A program made the translations under genes and the position numbers. Positions 1 through 5,009 of a stretch of DNA of 5,009 bases are shown here, one piece after another; position 1 is the stretch's first letter, and each line of letters begins with the position of its first letter. Source of the DNA: Thiomonas sp. (GTDB lineage Bacteria > Pseudomonadota > Gammaproteobacteria > Burkholderiales > Burkholderiaceae); the NCBI GenBank assembly GCA_027443745.1, contig DAIAZB010000669.1:1-5009 (forward strand), written 5' to 3'. A model generated the notes under the pieces. The model ran no database searches. It was given only the letters and a program-made list of their open reading frames with translations, and was not told the origin of the DNA.

Positions 1-195
1 GTCCACTGCGTGCTCGACGCGCACGCCTCCAACTGGCTGGCGGGCGCCCTCAAGCGCCTGGGCTGGTCGGCGCGCGCCGCGCATCGCGTGCTGAAAGTAT
101 CGCGCACCATCGCCGATCTGGCGGCCCAGGAGTCCATCGCCTTGGCGCATTTGGCAGAGGCCATCCAGTTTCGCCGGGTGATGGCGGGTCACTGA
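1..195 (+). CDS. comM: ComM/YifB-family AAA+ helicase, C-terminal end (partial)
   Basis: Only the last 64 codons lie in the window; the frame is open at base 1 and stops with TGA at 193-195. The visible tail carries the typical C-terminal helical domain of ComM/YifB (Mg-chelatase-like AAA+) proteins: a WSARAAHRVLKVSRTIADLA stretch followed by an AHLAEAIQFRR motif. In this family the protein forms a hexameric cytoplasmic helicase that promotes branch migration, helping single-stranded donor DNA integrate during natural transformation. The ATPase motifs lie upstream of the window, so intactness cannot be judged. The gene converges with the glycine-zipper gene, leaving a 131-base gap. The family call rests on recognising the tail; another YifB-like paralogue is the main alternative. 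Confidence 0.85.
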   Translation, partial: VHCVLDAHASNWLAGALKRLGWSARAAHRVLKVSRTIADLAAQESIALAHLAEAIQFRRVMAGH

Positions 196-326
196 CAAAC
201 ACCAGGTGCAGCAGGTTGCCGCGCCCATGATGCGGTCGCGCCGCCCAGGCTTGCAAGACTCGGCGGCCTTGGCGTGCAGACGGCTCAGGCCGGACGCAAT
301 GGGTCAAAGCCCGAGCCGGAGGCCCC
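196..326. other. Convergent intergenic gap, no clear terminator
   Basis: This gap lies between the stops of comM (+) and the glycine-zipper gene (-). Only weak structure is visible: a CGGCTC (281-286) / GAGCCG (313-318) inverted repeat with a 26-base loop, and small GC-rich self-complementary pieces. There is no hairpin followed by a T-run on either strand, so termination here may be Rho-dependent. No small gene is supported. Confidence 0.5.
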
Positions 327-1097
327 TCAGGGCAGGGGACTGAGCCCGCCATTCGCCCCGAACTGCACGCGCTGGCCCATGGGCGGAGCCGCTCCAAGGG
401 TGGTGCTGCGCATCCGTCCGTCGTCCATACGCACATCCACGCGGTAGACGGTCTGGGCATTGACGCGTTTTTGCACCTCGTTGCCGGCATAGCCGCCACC
501 CAGCGCGCCGATGACCGTCGCCGCGGTGCGACCGTTGCCGCCGCCGACCTGATTGCCGAGCAAGCCGCCAACCACGCCTCCAACCACGGCACCAATGCCG
601 TTGGCTTGGCCCGGTTCCTGCACCGGCGTGACGGCAACCACGGTGCCGCAACTGGCGCAGACCGGCGCCCGTGGCGCGGGAGTCTGCGCCGACTGCGGGG
701 CGAAGGTTTGCGGTGCGGCGTTGCGATCATGATCGGCCACGGGTTGGGTTTGCCGCTGCGGCGGGGCCACGCGGTTCGGTCGCTGCGACTGCATATTGGA
801 CGGCTGCAGCGGCGCGAACTGCGATGCCCCGGTGGCAGCCGGGATGGCGTTGGTCACAGCCACCGCCGATTGCGCGCCGGTACCGCCAGCCTGCGCCGGG
901 GTGGCTCCTGCCGGCAGCGACGCCGTGGCCATGGGCGCCAGTGGCTGGGAAGTCGGCGAGGCAGGGCCGGCGCTCAGCTTGTAGAGCACAGCGGCCAGCA
1001 GCACGACGATCAGGGTCCCGAGAACGCCGGCGGCGATCCAGACGGATTTGGATGCGGAATTGCCAGTTGGTGGCTGTGGAGGAATTGGAGTTTGCAT
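327..1097 (-). CDS. Membrane-anchored glycine-zipper 2TM domain protein with CxxC
   Basis: 256 residues. Residues about 19-40 form one hydrophobic helix (WIAAGVLGTLIVVLLAAVLY) after a short Pro-rich N-terminus. There is no lipobox, so this looks like an uncleaved inner-membrane anchor rather than a lipoprotein. Residues about 44-145 are a low-complexity Pro/Ala/Gln-rich linker. A CASCGTV motif (Cys147, Cys150) follows, then a glycine-zipper domain at about 167-207 (GxxxG repeats in GIGAVVGGVVGGLLGNQVGG and the next segment). The C-terminus holds YRVDVRMDDGRMRSTTL, a typical tail of SlyB-like proteins with the Rick_17kDa/glycine-zipper fold. Family members are cell-envelope proteins of poorly defined role, so envelope integrity is only an inference. 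The start at 1097 puts the helix near the N-terminus; its Shine-Dalgarno is weak (GGA about 8 bases upstream). The frame stays open upstream to 1235 from non-ATG starts, which I judge less likely. It lies 242 bases from ald in the same orientation, probably with its own promoter. Confidence 0.85.
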   Translation of the reverse strand: MQTPIPPQPPTGNSASKSVWIAAGVLGTLIVVLLAAVLYKLSAGPASPTSQPLAPMATASLPAGATPAQAGGTGAQSAVAVTNAIPAATGASQFAPLQPSNMQSQRPNRVAPPQRQTQPVADHDRNAAPQTFAPQSAQTPAPRAPVCASCGTVVAVTPVQEPGQANGIGAVVGGVVGGLLGNQVGGGNGRTAATVIGALGGGYAGNEVQKRVNAQTVYRVDVRMDDGRMRSTTLGAAPPMGQRVQFGANGGLSPLP

Positions 1098-1271
1098 GAT
1101 GCGTCCAGGAGTCACGAACAGGGTGCAGGATAGCCCCGCGGCCATCGGCGCTGGAAAGCCGGCGCTTCGAGAGGAGACAGCAATCCTCCGTGCCGAGATG
1201 CAGCGGGACGCTTTTGAGCCCCAACCCGGACCCACGCGGGGCGACCGGGAGGCGGCACCGTTCTAACGACA
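1098..1271 (-). promoter_or_regulatory. Upstream region of the glycine-zipper gene
   Basis: This non-coding stretch should hold the promoter of the glycine-zipper gene. The best guess on the minus strand is a TATCCT box (about 33 bases before the ATG) with TTTCCA 19 bases further upstream, a poor match with a long spacer. A small GAGGA (1171-1175) / TCCTC (1184-1188) dyad and the 9-base CCGGGAGGC at 1245-1253, repeated inverted at 1295-1303, are the only other structures. I see no gene here. Confidence 0.3.
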
Positions 1272-1319
1272 TGGCGTGAGCAAAGTTGACACCTGCCTCC
1301 CGGCAGGTATGTCACGCCA
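1272..1319 (-). terminator. Two-tier inverted repeat after ald, possible terminator
   Basis: About 20 bases past the ald stop there is a perfect 7-bp stem, ACCTGCC (1291-1297) / GGCAGGT (1302-1308), with a 4-base loop. It is enclosed by a perfect 8-bp outer repeat, TGGCGTGA (1272-1279) / TCACGCCA (1312-1319). A shorter alternative outer stem, TGAC (1287-1290) / GTCA (1311-1314), competes for the same right arm. The position fits the 3' end of the ald mRNA. No U-run follows, only ACTTTGC, so this is not a textbook intrinsic terminator. It may be a Rho-assisted stop, an RNA-stabilising hairpin or a protein-binding site. Confidence 0.4.
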
Positions 1320-1339
1320 CGTAACGGCTCCTTCAACCC

Positions 1340-2482
1340 TCAGGCCACCAGCAAGGCCGTCGGCTGGTCCAGCAGCACTTGGGCGGCAGCGGTGTAGGGC
1401 AGGTTCAGGGCCTGGGCCACGGCGGCGTAAGTGATGCGACCGGCATGCACGCTGAGGCCGGCGCACAAATGCGGGTCTTCGGTACAGGCCTGCTTCCAGC
1501 CCTTGTCGGCCAGCGCAAGGGTGTATGGCAGGGTGGCGTTGTTCAGGGCGTAGGTGGAGGTGCGCGCGACGGCCCCAGGCATGTTGGCGACGCAGTAGTG
1601 CACCACGCCGTCGACCACATAGGTCGGATCGTCATGCGTGGTGGCGCGCGAGGTCTCGAAACATCCACCCTGGTCGATGGCGACGTCCACCACCACGCTG
1701 CCCGGACGCATGCGCCCGAGCTGTGCGCGTTTCACCAACTTGGGGGCCGCGGCACCGGGAACCAGCACGGCGCCCACCACCAGGTCGGCCTGGGTGACGG
1801 CGGCGTCGAGCGCGTGCAGCGTCGAGTACTGGGTGGTGACACGACCGTCGAACAGTTCGTCCAGCTGGCGCAGGCGGGGAAGCGATTTGTCGAGGATGGT
1901 GACGCGCGCGCCCAGGCCCACGGCCATGCGCGCGGCATGCGTGCCCACGGTGCCGCCGCCGATGACGACCACATCGCCAGCCGGCACACCCGGCACACCG
2001 CCGAGCAGCACGCCGCGGCCGCCACTGGCCTTTTGCAAGGCCACGGCGCCGACCTGCACGGCCATGCGCCCAGCCACTTCACTCATCGGCGCGAGCAGTG
2101 GCAGGCCGCCCTGGGCGTCGGTCACGGTTTCGTAGGCGATGGCGGTGCAGCCACTGGCCATCAACAGTTTCGCCTGCTCGGGGTCGGGCGCCAGGTGCAG
2201 GTAGGTGAACAGCAGTTGGCCGGGGCGCAGCATGCGGCACTCGGCTGCCTGGGGCTCCTTCACCTTGACGATCATGTCCGCTTGCGCAAAGACGCTGGCG
2301 GCATCGGGCGCGATGGCCGCGCCAGCGTCCTTGTAATCGGCATCGCTGGTCCCGATGCCGGCCCCGGCCCCGGCTTGCACCAGCACGCGATGGCCGTGGT
2401 GGGTGAGTTCACGCACCGCGCCCGGCGTGAGGCCGACGCGGTATTCATGCACTTTGATTTCCTTTGGTACGCCGATCAACAT
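1340..2482 (-). CDS. ald: Alanine dehydrogenase (NAD-dependent)
   Basis: 380 residues, close to the 371 or so usual for Ald. The enzyme reversibly deaminates L-alanine to pyruvate and ammonia with NAD+, in the cytoplasm, linking alanine catabolism to central carbon and ammonium pools. The N-terminus [10 protein letters not shown] with Arg15, KVKEP with Lys75, and TYLHLA with His96 match the known pyruvate-binding and catalytic residues. The Rossmann motif GGGTVG lies at 175-180, with Asp198 (TILD) for the NAD ribose, and catalytic Asp270 is in VDVAIDQGG. The closing region [21 protein letters not shown] (about 300-320) is also typical. The numbering coincides with that of characterised Ald, which supports the start at 2482; the frame extends upstream only to a TTG. 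A weak GGGGA lies 7 bases before the ATG. A stronger AAGGAG (2509-2514) sits too far upstream and faces a six-codon upstream ORF. The divergent Lrp/AsnC gene suggests amino-acid-responsive control. Confidence 0.97.
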   Translation of the reverse strand: MLIGVPKEIKVHEYRVGLTPGAVRELTHHGHRVLVQAGAGAGIGTSDADYKDAGAAIAPDAASVFAQADMIVKVKEPQAAECRMLRPGQLLFTYLHLAPDPEQAKLLMASGCTAIAYETVTDAQGGLPLLAPMSEVAGRMAVQVGAVALQKASGGRGVLLGGVPGVPAGDVVVIGGGTVGTHAARMAVGLGARVTILDKSLPRLRQLDELFDGRVTTQYSTLHALDAAVTQADLVVGAVLVPGAAAPKLVKRAQLGRMRPGSVVVDVAIDQGGCFETSRATTHDDPTYVVDGVVHYCVANMPGAVARTSTYALNNATLPYTLALADKGWKQACTEDPHLCAGLSVHAGRITYAAVAQALNLPYTAAAQVLLDQPTALLVA

Positions 2483-2664
2483 GCTGTTTTCCCCATGGTT
2501 GTGCGTGGCTCCTTGCCACTTGCAAAGATGGGGAAAGTATCGGTCCTGGGAGACGAAATCCGATTGCAAGATCGATGCCTGAAATCCCTGACGAGCACAA
2601 TTTTCTATGGATTTTCAGGGCTTATGCGGTGCAGAATTGCACGCATTCTTCCAATGTCGCCGCC
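2483..2664. promoter_or_regulatory. Divergent ald / lrp-type control region with operator-like dyads
   Basis: This 182-base region must carry promoters for both divergent genes. It contains a dyad GTGCA-GAAT-TGCAC at 2629-2642, close to the regulator's start. It also contains an imperfect inverted repeat CCTGAAATCC (2578-2587) / GGATTTTCAGG (2609-2619), whose arms are centred about 31.5 bases apart, near three helical turns. TTGCAA occurs at 2520-2525 and 2564-2569, and TTGCAC at 2637-2642. The centre is AT-richer than the flanks. Lrp/AsnC proteins usually bind several phased, degenerate dyads in such regions, so these are candidate operators. I could not assign convincing -35/-10 pairs for either gene. 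Confidence 0.5.
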
Positions 2665-3126
2665 ATGACCGATCTTGACCGTTACGACCGCTCGATTCTC
2701 ACCCTGTTGCAGGCCGATGGCCGCATGCCCAACGCGCAACTGGCGGACCATGTGGGGCTGTCGGCTTCAGCCTGCTTGCGCCGGGTGCAGCGTCTGGAGC
2801 AAACGGGGGTGATCGCGCGCTATGTGGCGCTGCTGGATGCACGCGCCATCGACCGCGCCACCACCGTGTTCATCGAGGTGACGCTGGACAGCCAGCGCGA
2901 GGAAGTGCTCGCGGCTTTCGAGAAAGCCGCTGCAGCCAGCCGCGACATACTCGAATGCCAGTTGATGGCAGGCGATTTCGACTACCTGTTGCGCGCTGCA
3001 GTGGAAAGCCCGCAGGACTATGAACGCCTGCACAAGCAAGAGCTGTCGCGCCTGCCGCATGTGGTGCGCATCAAGAGCAGTTTCGCGCTGCGCACCGTGG
3101 TCAAGCGCACCGATTACCCGGTGTGA
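2665..3126 (+). CDS. Lrp/AsnC-family transcriptional regulator, probable regulator of ald
   Basis: 153 residues, the normal size for the family. Residues about 3-53 form the N-terminal winged helix-turn-helix: LDRYDRSILTLLQADGR, then the recognition helix region LSASACLRRVQRLEQTGVI. Residues about 66-142 form the RAM (ligand-binding and oligomerisation) domain, with the characteristic MAGDFDYLL motif at 101-109, where effector amino acids bind in relatives. It is a cytoplasmic DNA-binding protein expected to assemble as dimers to octamers. It is transcribed divergently from ald, like aldR beside ald in mycobacteria; by that analogy alanine or another amino acid is the likely effector (inference). 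The ATG at 2665 gives the normal family N-terminus, but no Shine-Dalgarno precedes it, and its ATGA overlaps the stop of a four-codon upstream ORF. An in-frame ATG at 2575 would add 30 atypical residues and is less likely. Confidence 0.93.
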   Translation: MTDLDRYDRSILTLLQADGRMPNAQLADHVGLSASACLRRVQRLEQTGVIARYVALLDARAIDRATTVFIEVTLDSQREEVLAAFEKAAAASRDILECQLMAGDFDYLLRAAVESPQDYERLHKQELSRLPHVVRIKSSFALRTVVKRTDYPV

Positions 3127-3157
3127 GAGCACGGCAGCGTGATCACCGGCTGGGCCC

Positions 3158-3189
3158 GCGGCATGTGCCGCAAATCGGGCGCCCGGCAC
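3158..3189. repeat. GC-rich palindromes in a convergent gap, possible bidirectional terminator
   Basis: The 94-base gap between two converging genes holds GCGGCA-TG-TGCCGC (3158-3171) and the 10-base palindrome CGGGCGCCCG (3176-3185). An overlapping alternative stem, GTGCCG (3165-3170) / CGGCAC (3184-3189), competes with them. The location suits transcription termination from both sides, but no T-run follows on either strand. In GC-rich DNA short palindromes of this kind also arise by chance. Confidence 0.3.
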
Positions 3190-3220
3190 GAGCGCGGGGG
3201 CGCATCCGAAATGAGCCGCC

Positions 3221-3688
3221 TCAATGCGACAGCCGACGCAGGATATGTACGTAATAGTTGTTTTGCGCTTCGCCGTGCTCCAGCCCGGCACGGCTCTGCT
3301 CCACCACGAAGAGTTCTTCGGCCATGCCGCGCTGCCTGACCTGGCGGCTTAAGCGATAGGTTCCGTGCGTGGGCAACAGCTCGGTGGCCACGAGGGCAAT
3401 GTAGCCCTGGCCGTCGTCGTCCACGACGATGGCGTCGAAACCCTGAGACGCAGCAACCGCCTGAATCGTGACCGGCTCGAGTCGGCACATGCCGAGGTGG
3501 TCGATGTAAATCTGCGCGATTTGCGCGATGTGCTCACATGTGAAGCGCTGCCCGGCGAGAAAGTCTGCCTGCGCCCTGGCGGCGCGCACTGTGTTCGAGG
3601 GGAGTTTGGTCCCCTCCTCCGGAGGGTCGTTCAGCGCCACGGCCTTGTGTTGCGCCGAGAGATTCTTGGAGGCATTGGTATGGGCCAT
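3221..3688 (-). CDS. Hypothetical protein, 155 residues, unrecognised
   Basis: I do not recognise this family. The protein is soluble-looking, with no signal peptide or membrane helix. The first 35 residues are polar and probably disordered (SAQHKAVALNDPPEEGTKLP at 11-30). Residues about 36-66 look helical (NTVRAARAQADFLAGQRFTC followed by EHIAQIAQIYIDHLG). Residues about 67-155 look like a mixed alpha/beta domain with hydrophobic strands: VTIQAVAA, FDAIVVDDDGQGYIALVATELL, EELFVVEQ and NNYYVHILRRL. There are two cysteines, Cys51 and Cys68. The start at 3688 is chosen because GAAGGA sits 8 bases upstream; the ATG at 3697 overlaps that site and a TTG at 3709 would be poorer. Third-position GC bias and a good ribosome site argue that it is a real gene. 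It lies downstream of amt in the same orientation but 217 bases away, with its own candidate CRP-type promoter, and it converges with the lrp-type gene. Confidence 0.75.
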   Translation of the reverse strand: MAHTNASKNLSAQHKAVALNDPPEEGTKLPSNTVRAARAQADFLAGQRFTCEHIAQIAQIYIDHLGMCRLEPVTIQAVAASQGFDAIVVDDDGQGYIALVATELLPTHGTYRLSRQVRQRGMAEELFVVEQSRAGLEHGEAQNNYYVHILRRLSH

Positions 3689-3696
3689 GATCTTCA

Positions 3697-3702
3697 TCCT
3701 TC
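3697..3702 (-). promoter_or_regulatory. Ribosome binding site that sets the start of the hypothetical gene
   Basis: On the minus strand this reads GAAGGA, followed by 8 bases and then the ATG at 3688-3686. It favours this ATG over the in-frame ATG at 3697, which overlaps the site. Confidence 0.65.
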
Positions 3703-3726
3703 GCTGCAATGGTGGGTGCCAAAGAC

Positions 3727-3742
3727 CGGCCCCCCGGGGCCG
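3727..3742. repeat. 16-base GC palindrome in the leader of the hypothetical gene
   Basis: CGGCCCCCCGGGGCCG pairs as a 6-bp stem with a 4-base loop. It lies between the proposed promoter and the start of the hypothetical gene, so it would sit in that mRNA's 5' leader. No T-run follows on the minus strand, so it is not a convincing terminator for amt. Confidence 0.35.
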
Positions 3743-3756
3743 ATCGCATGGTTTGC

Positions 3757-3799
3757 ACTGTAGGAATGAAGCCCGGAAAAGACTGTGAACGATTTCACG
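3757..3799 (-). promoter_or_regulatory. Candidate class II CRP-type promoter of the hypothetical gene
   Basis: TGTGA-N6-TCACG at 3784-3799 matches nine of ten core bases of the CRP/Vfr-family consensus TGTGA-N6-TCACA. On the minus strand a TACAGT (-10-like, four of six matches) lies at 3762-3757. With transcription starting about 7 bases beyond it, near 3750, the CRP site is centred at -41.5, the exact position of class II CRP activation, where a -35 box is not needed. The leader would be about 62 bases. The motif and spacing are seen directly; that it works, and which Crp/Fnr protein binds it, is inference. Confidence 0.45.
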
Positions 3800-3833
3800 G
3801 AATGGCCGGAAACATCACGGCCCGGCAGACCGT

Positions 3834-3854
3834 CCGTTGCGCGCCAGCGCACGG
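3834..3854 (-). terminator. Hairpin after amt, weak terminator candidate
   Basis: About 50 bases past the amt stop there is an 8-bp stem with one bulged base: CCG-t-TGCGC (3834-3842) and GCGCA-CGG (3847-3854) around a GCCA loop. No U-run follows on the minus strand, so it could at most assist termination or protect the mRNA end. The rest of 3800-3905 shows no gene. Confidence 0.25.
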
Positions 3855-3905
3855 GTCACTAACCGTCGACCGATACGCTCTGTGCCCTTGTTCCGGCAGC
3901 GACGC

Positions 3906-5009
3906 TCACCAACTGACTTCGCGCTCGGGGGTGGAGCTGATTTTGTGGATCGCCAGATCGGCCCCCTGGAACTCGGCTTCGGCGTCGAGCCGAATGCCGA
4001 TCGTCACCTTGAGCAGGCCGTAGACCGCCAGCCCGCAGAGCAGTGCCCAGGCTACGCCAGCCAGCGTGCCCACCACCTGGCTCCAGAAGCTCACGCCGCC
4101 CATGCCGCCGAAGGCCGTCTGGCCGAAGATGCCGGCGGCGATGCCGCCCCAGGCGCCACACAAGCCGTGCAGCGGCCAGACGCCGAGCACATCGTCCATC
4201 CGCAAGCGGTTTTGCGTCAAGGTGAACATCCACACGAACAGCCCGCCAGCCACGGCCCCGGTGACCAGGGCGCCGAGGGGGTGCATGATGTCCGAGCCCG
4301 CGCACACCGCCACCAGCCCGGCGAGCGGGCCGTTGTGGACGAAACCCGGGTCGTTGCGCCCGGCCACCAAGGCTGCCAGCGTGCCGCCCACCAGGGCCAT
4401 GAGGGAGTTGATGGCCACCAGGCCGGAAATCTTGCTGATGTTCTGCGCGCTCATGACGTTGAAGCCGAACCAGCCCACGATCAAAATCCACGAACCCAGT
4501 GCCAGAAACGGAATGCTGGATGGAGGATGGGGATTGACCCGGCCGTCCTTGTAGCGCCCACGTCTTGCACCCAGCAACAGAACGGCGGGCAACGCGATCC
4601 AGCCGCCCATGGCGTGCACCACCACGGAACCCGCGAAGTCGTGGAACGGAGCGCCAAAAACCTGTTCGAACCAGGCCTGCACGCCAAAACGATTGCCCCA
4701 CATCGCGCCTTCGAACAGTGGGTAGGCCACACCGACGATGGCCGCTGTGGCCATGAGTTGCGGATAGAACCTGGCACGTTCGGCAATGCCGCCTGAGACG
4801 ATCGCCGGAACCGCGGCGGCAAAAGTCAGCAGAAAGAAAAAGCGGACGAGCTGGAAACCCTCGTCCAGATTGAGTTGGGCTGCCGGCACCCAAAAATGCA
4901 CCCCGTAGGCGATGCCGTAGCCGACGAAAAAATAGGTCAGCGTGGCGACCGCAAAATCGACCAGGATTTTCACCAGGGCATTGACCTGGTTTTTCTTGCG
5001 CACCGTGCC
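3906..5009 (-). CDS. amt: Ammonium transporter (Amt/MEP/Rh family), N-terminus missing
   Basis: 367 C-terminal residues are visible; the frame runs off the window edge, losing roughly 45 mature residues plus any leader by comparison with E. coli AmtB. Family members are trimeric inner-membrane channels that carry ammonium/ammonia. Numbering the visible fragment from its first residue: Phe63 aligns with the external gate Phe107 of AmtB, Trp104 with Trp148, and HDFAGSVVVH holds Asp124 and the first pore His132 (AmtB Asp160, His168). FNVMS (183-187) carries the equivalents of Phe215 and Ser219, and the second pore His281 lies in LGVWPLHGLCG (AmtB His318). At least nine hydrophobic helices are visible. 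The usual DDPxDxxGVHG-type motif reads DDVLGVWPLHG, and FNxGS reads FNVMS, pointing to a subfamily distinct from E. coli AmtB. The cytoplasmic tail keeps the GIRLDAEAEFQGADLAIH pattern. Many amt genes pair with glnK, but none follows here; the upstream side is outside the window. Confidence 0.95.
   Translation of the reverse strand, partial: GTVRKKNQVNALVKILVDFAVATLTYFFVGYGIAYGVHFWVPAAQLNLDEGFQLVRFFFLLTFAAAVPAIVSGGIAERARFYPQLMATAAIVGVAYPLFEGAMWGNRFGVQAWFEQVFGAPFHDFAGSVVVHAMGGWIALPAVLLLGARRGRYKDGRVNPHPPSSIPFLALGSWILIVGWFGFNVMSAQNISKISGLVAINSLMALVGGTLAALVAGRNDPGFVHNGPLAGLVAVCAGSDIMHPLGALVTGAVAGGLFVWMFTLTQNRLRMDDVLGVWPLHGLCGAWGGIAAGIFGQTAFGGMGGVSFWSQVVGTLAGVAWALLCGLAVYGLLKVTIGIRLDAEAEFQGADLAIHKISSTPEREVSW

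Noticed and set aside
50..730. A 226-codon minus-strand frame across comM's end and the glycine-zipper gene
   Set aside because: It overlaps two recognisable genes in other frames and gives an Arg/Pro-rich sequence without any domain.
1286..1316. A MerR-type promoter (dyad between -35 and -10)
   Set aside because: MerR-type promoters need a 19-20 base spacer. At that distance from TTGACA the sequence is GTCACG, not a -10 box, and there is no downstream + strand gene or MerR regulator.
2564..2601. TTGCAA (2564-2569) with CACAAT (2596-2601) as the lrp-type gene's promoter
   Set aside because: The spacer would be 26 bases, far beyond what sigma-70 accepts.
1379..2668. A 429-codon open frame on the + strand opposite ald
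   Set aside because: Ald on the minus strand has every family motif and catalytic residue. The + strand frame gives a low-complexity Gly/His/Ala-rich protein typical of the antisense frame of a GC-rich gene.
3727..3742. Intrinsic terminator of amt
   Set aside because: The stem is GC-rich, but no U-run follows on the minus strand, and it lies about 165 bases past the amt stop, downstream of the likely promoter of the next gene.
3837..4796. A 319-codon open frame on the + strand opposite amt
   Set aside because: Its product is His/Gln/Ala-rich with no domain, while the minus strand encodes an unmistakable ammonium transporter.

Overview
The window looks like ordinary chromosomal DNA from a high-GC betaproteobacterium, most likely of the order Burkholderiales. 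That judgement rests on GC-rich coding sequence with strong third-position GC bias, and on the protein styles: a ComM tail, a membrane-anchored CxxC glycine-zipper protein, an Lrp/AsnC regulator and an Amt. A Thiomonas-like organism is possible, but the sequence alone does not settle the genus. I see no mobile element, CRISPR array, tRNA or rRNA.

Layout from left to right. 1-195 (+) is the 3' end of comM, an AAA+ helicase gene of natural transformation. 327-1097 (-) is a convergent gene for a single-pass membrane protein with a long Pro/Ala/Gln-rich linker, a CxxC and a glycine-zipper 2TM domain. 1098-1339 is a 242-base gap holding a two-tier inverted repeat just past the end of ald. 1340-2482 (-) is ald, alanine dehydrogenase, with all expected active-site residues. 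2483-2664 is a divergent control region with several dyads. 2665-3126 (+) is an Lrp/AsnC-family regulator, probably the local regulator of ald. 3127-3220 is a short convergent gap with small GC-rich palindromes. 3221-3688 (-) is a 155-residue protein that I do not recognise. 3689-3905 is its upstream region, which contains a good CRP-type site placed exactly as in a class II CRP-activated promoter. 3906-5009 (-) is an ammonium transporter cut by the window edge, so its N-terminus is missing.

The genes share a nitrogen theme. Ald interconverts alanine with pyruvate plus ammonia, the adjacent Lrp-type protein probably senses an amino acid and controls ald, and the Amt handles external ammonium. 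No glnK is seen on the downstream side of amt. The orphan protein next to amt may answer to a CRP-family regulator, but its function is unknown.

I found no clearly new system. The points most worth a second look are the CRP-type promoter of the orphan gene, the nested inverted repeat after ald, the operator-like dyads between ald and the lrp-type gene, and the unusual second-histidine motif of the Amt.
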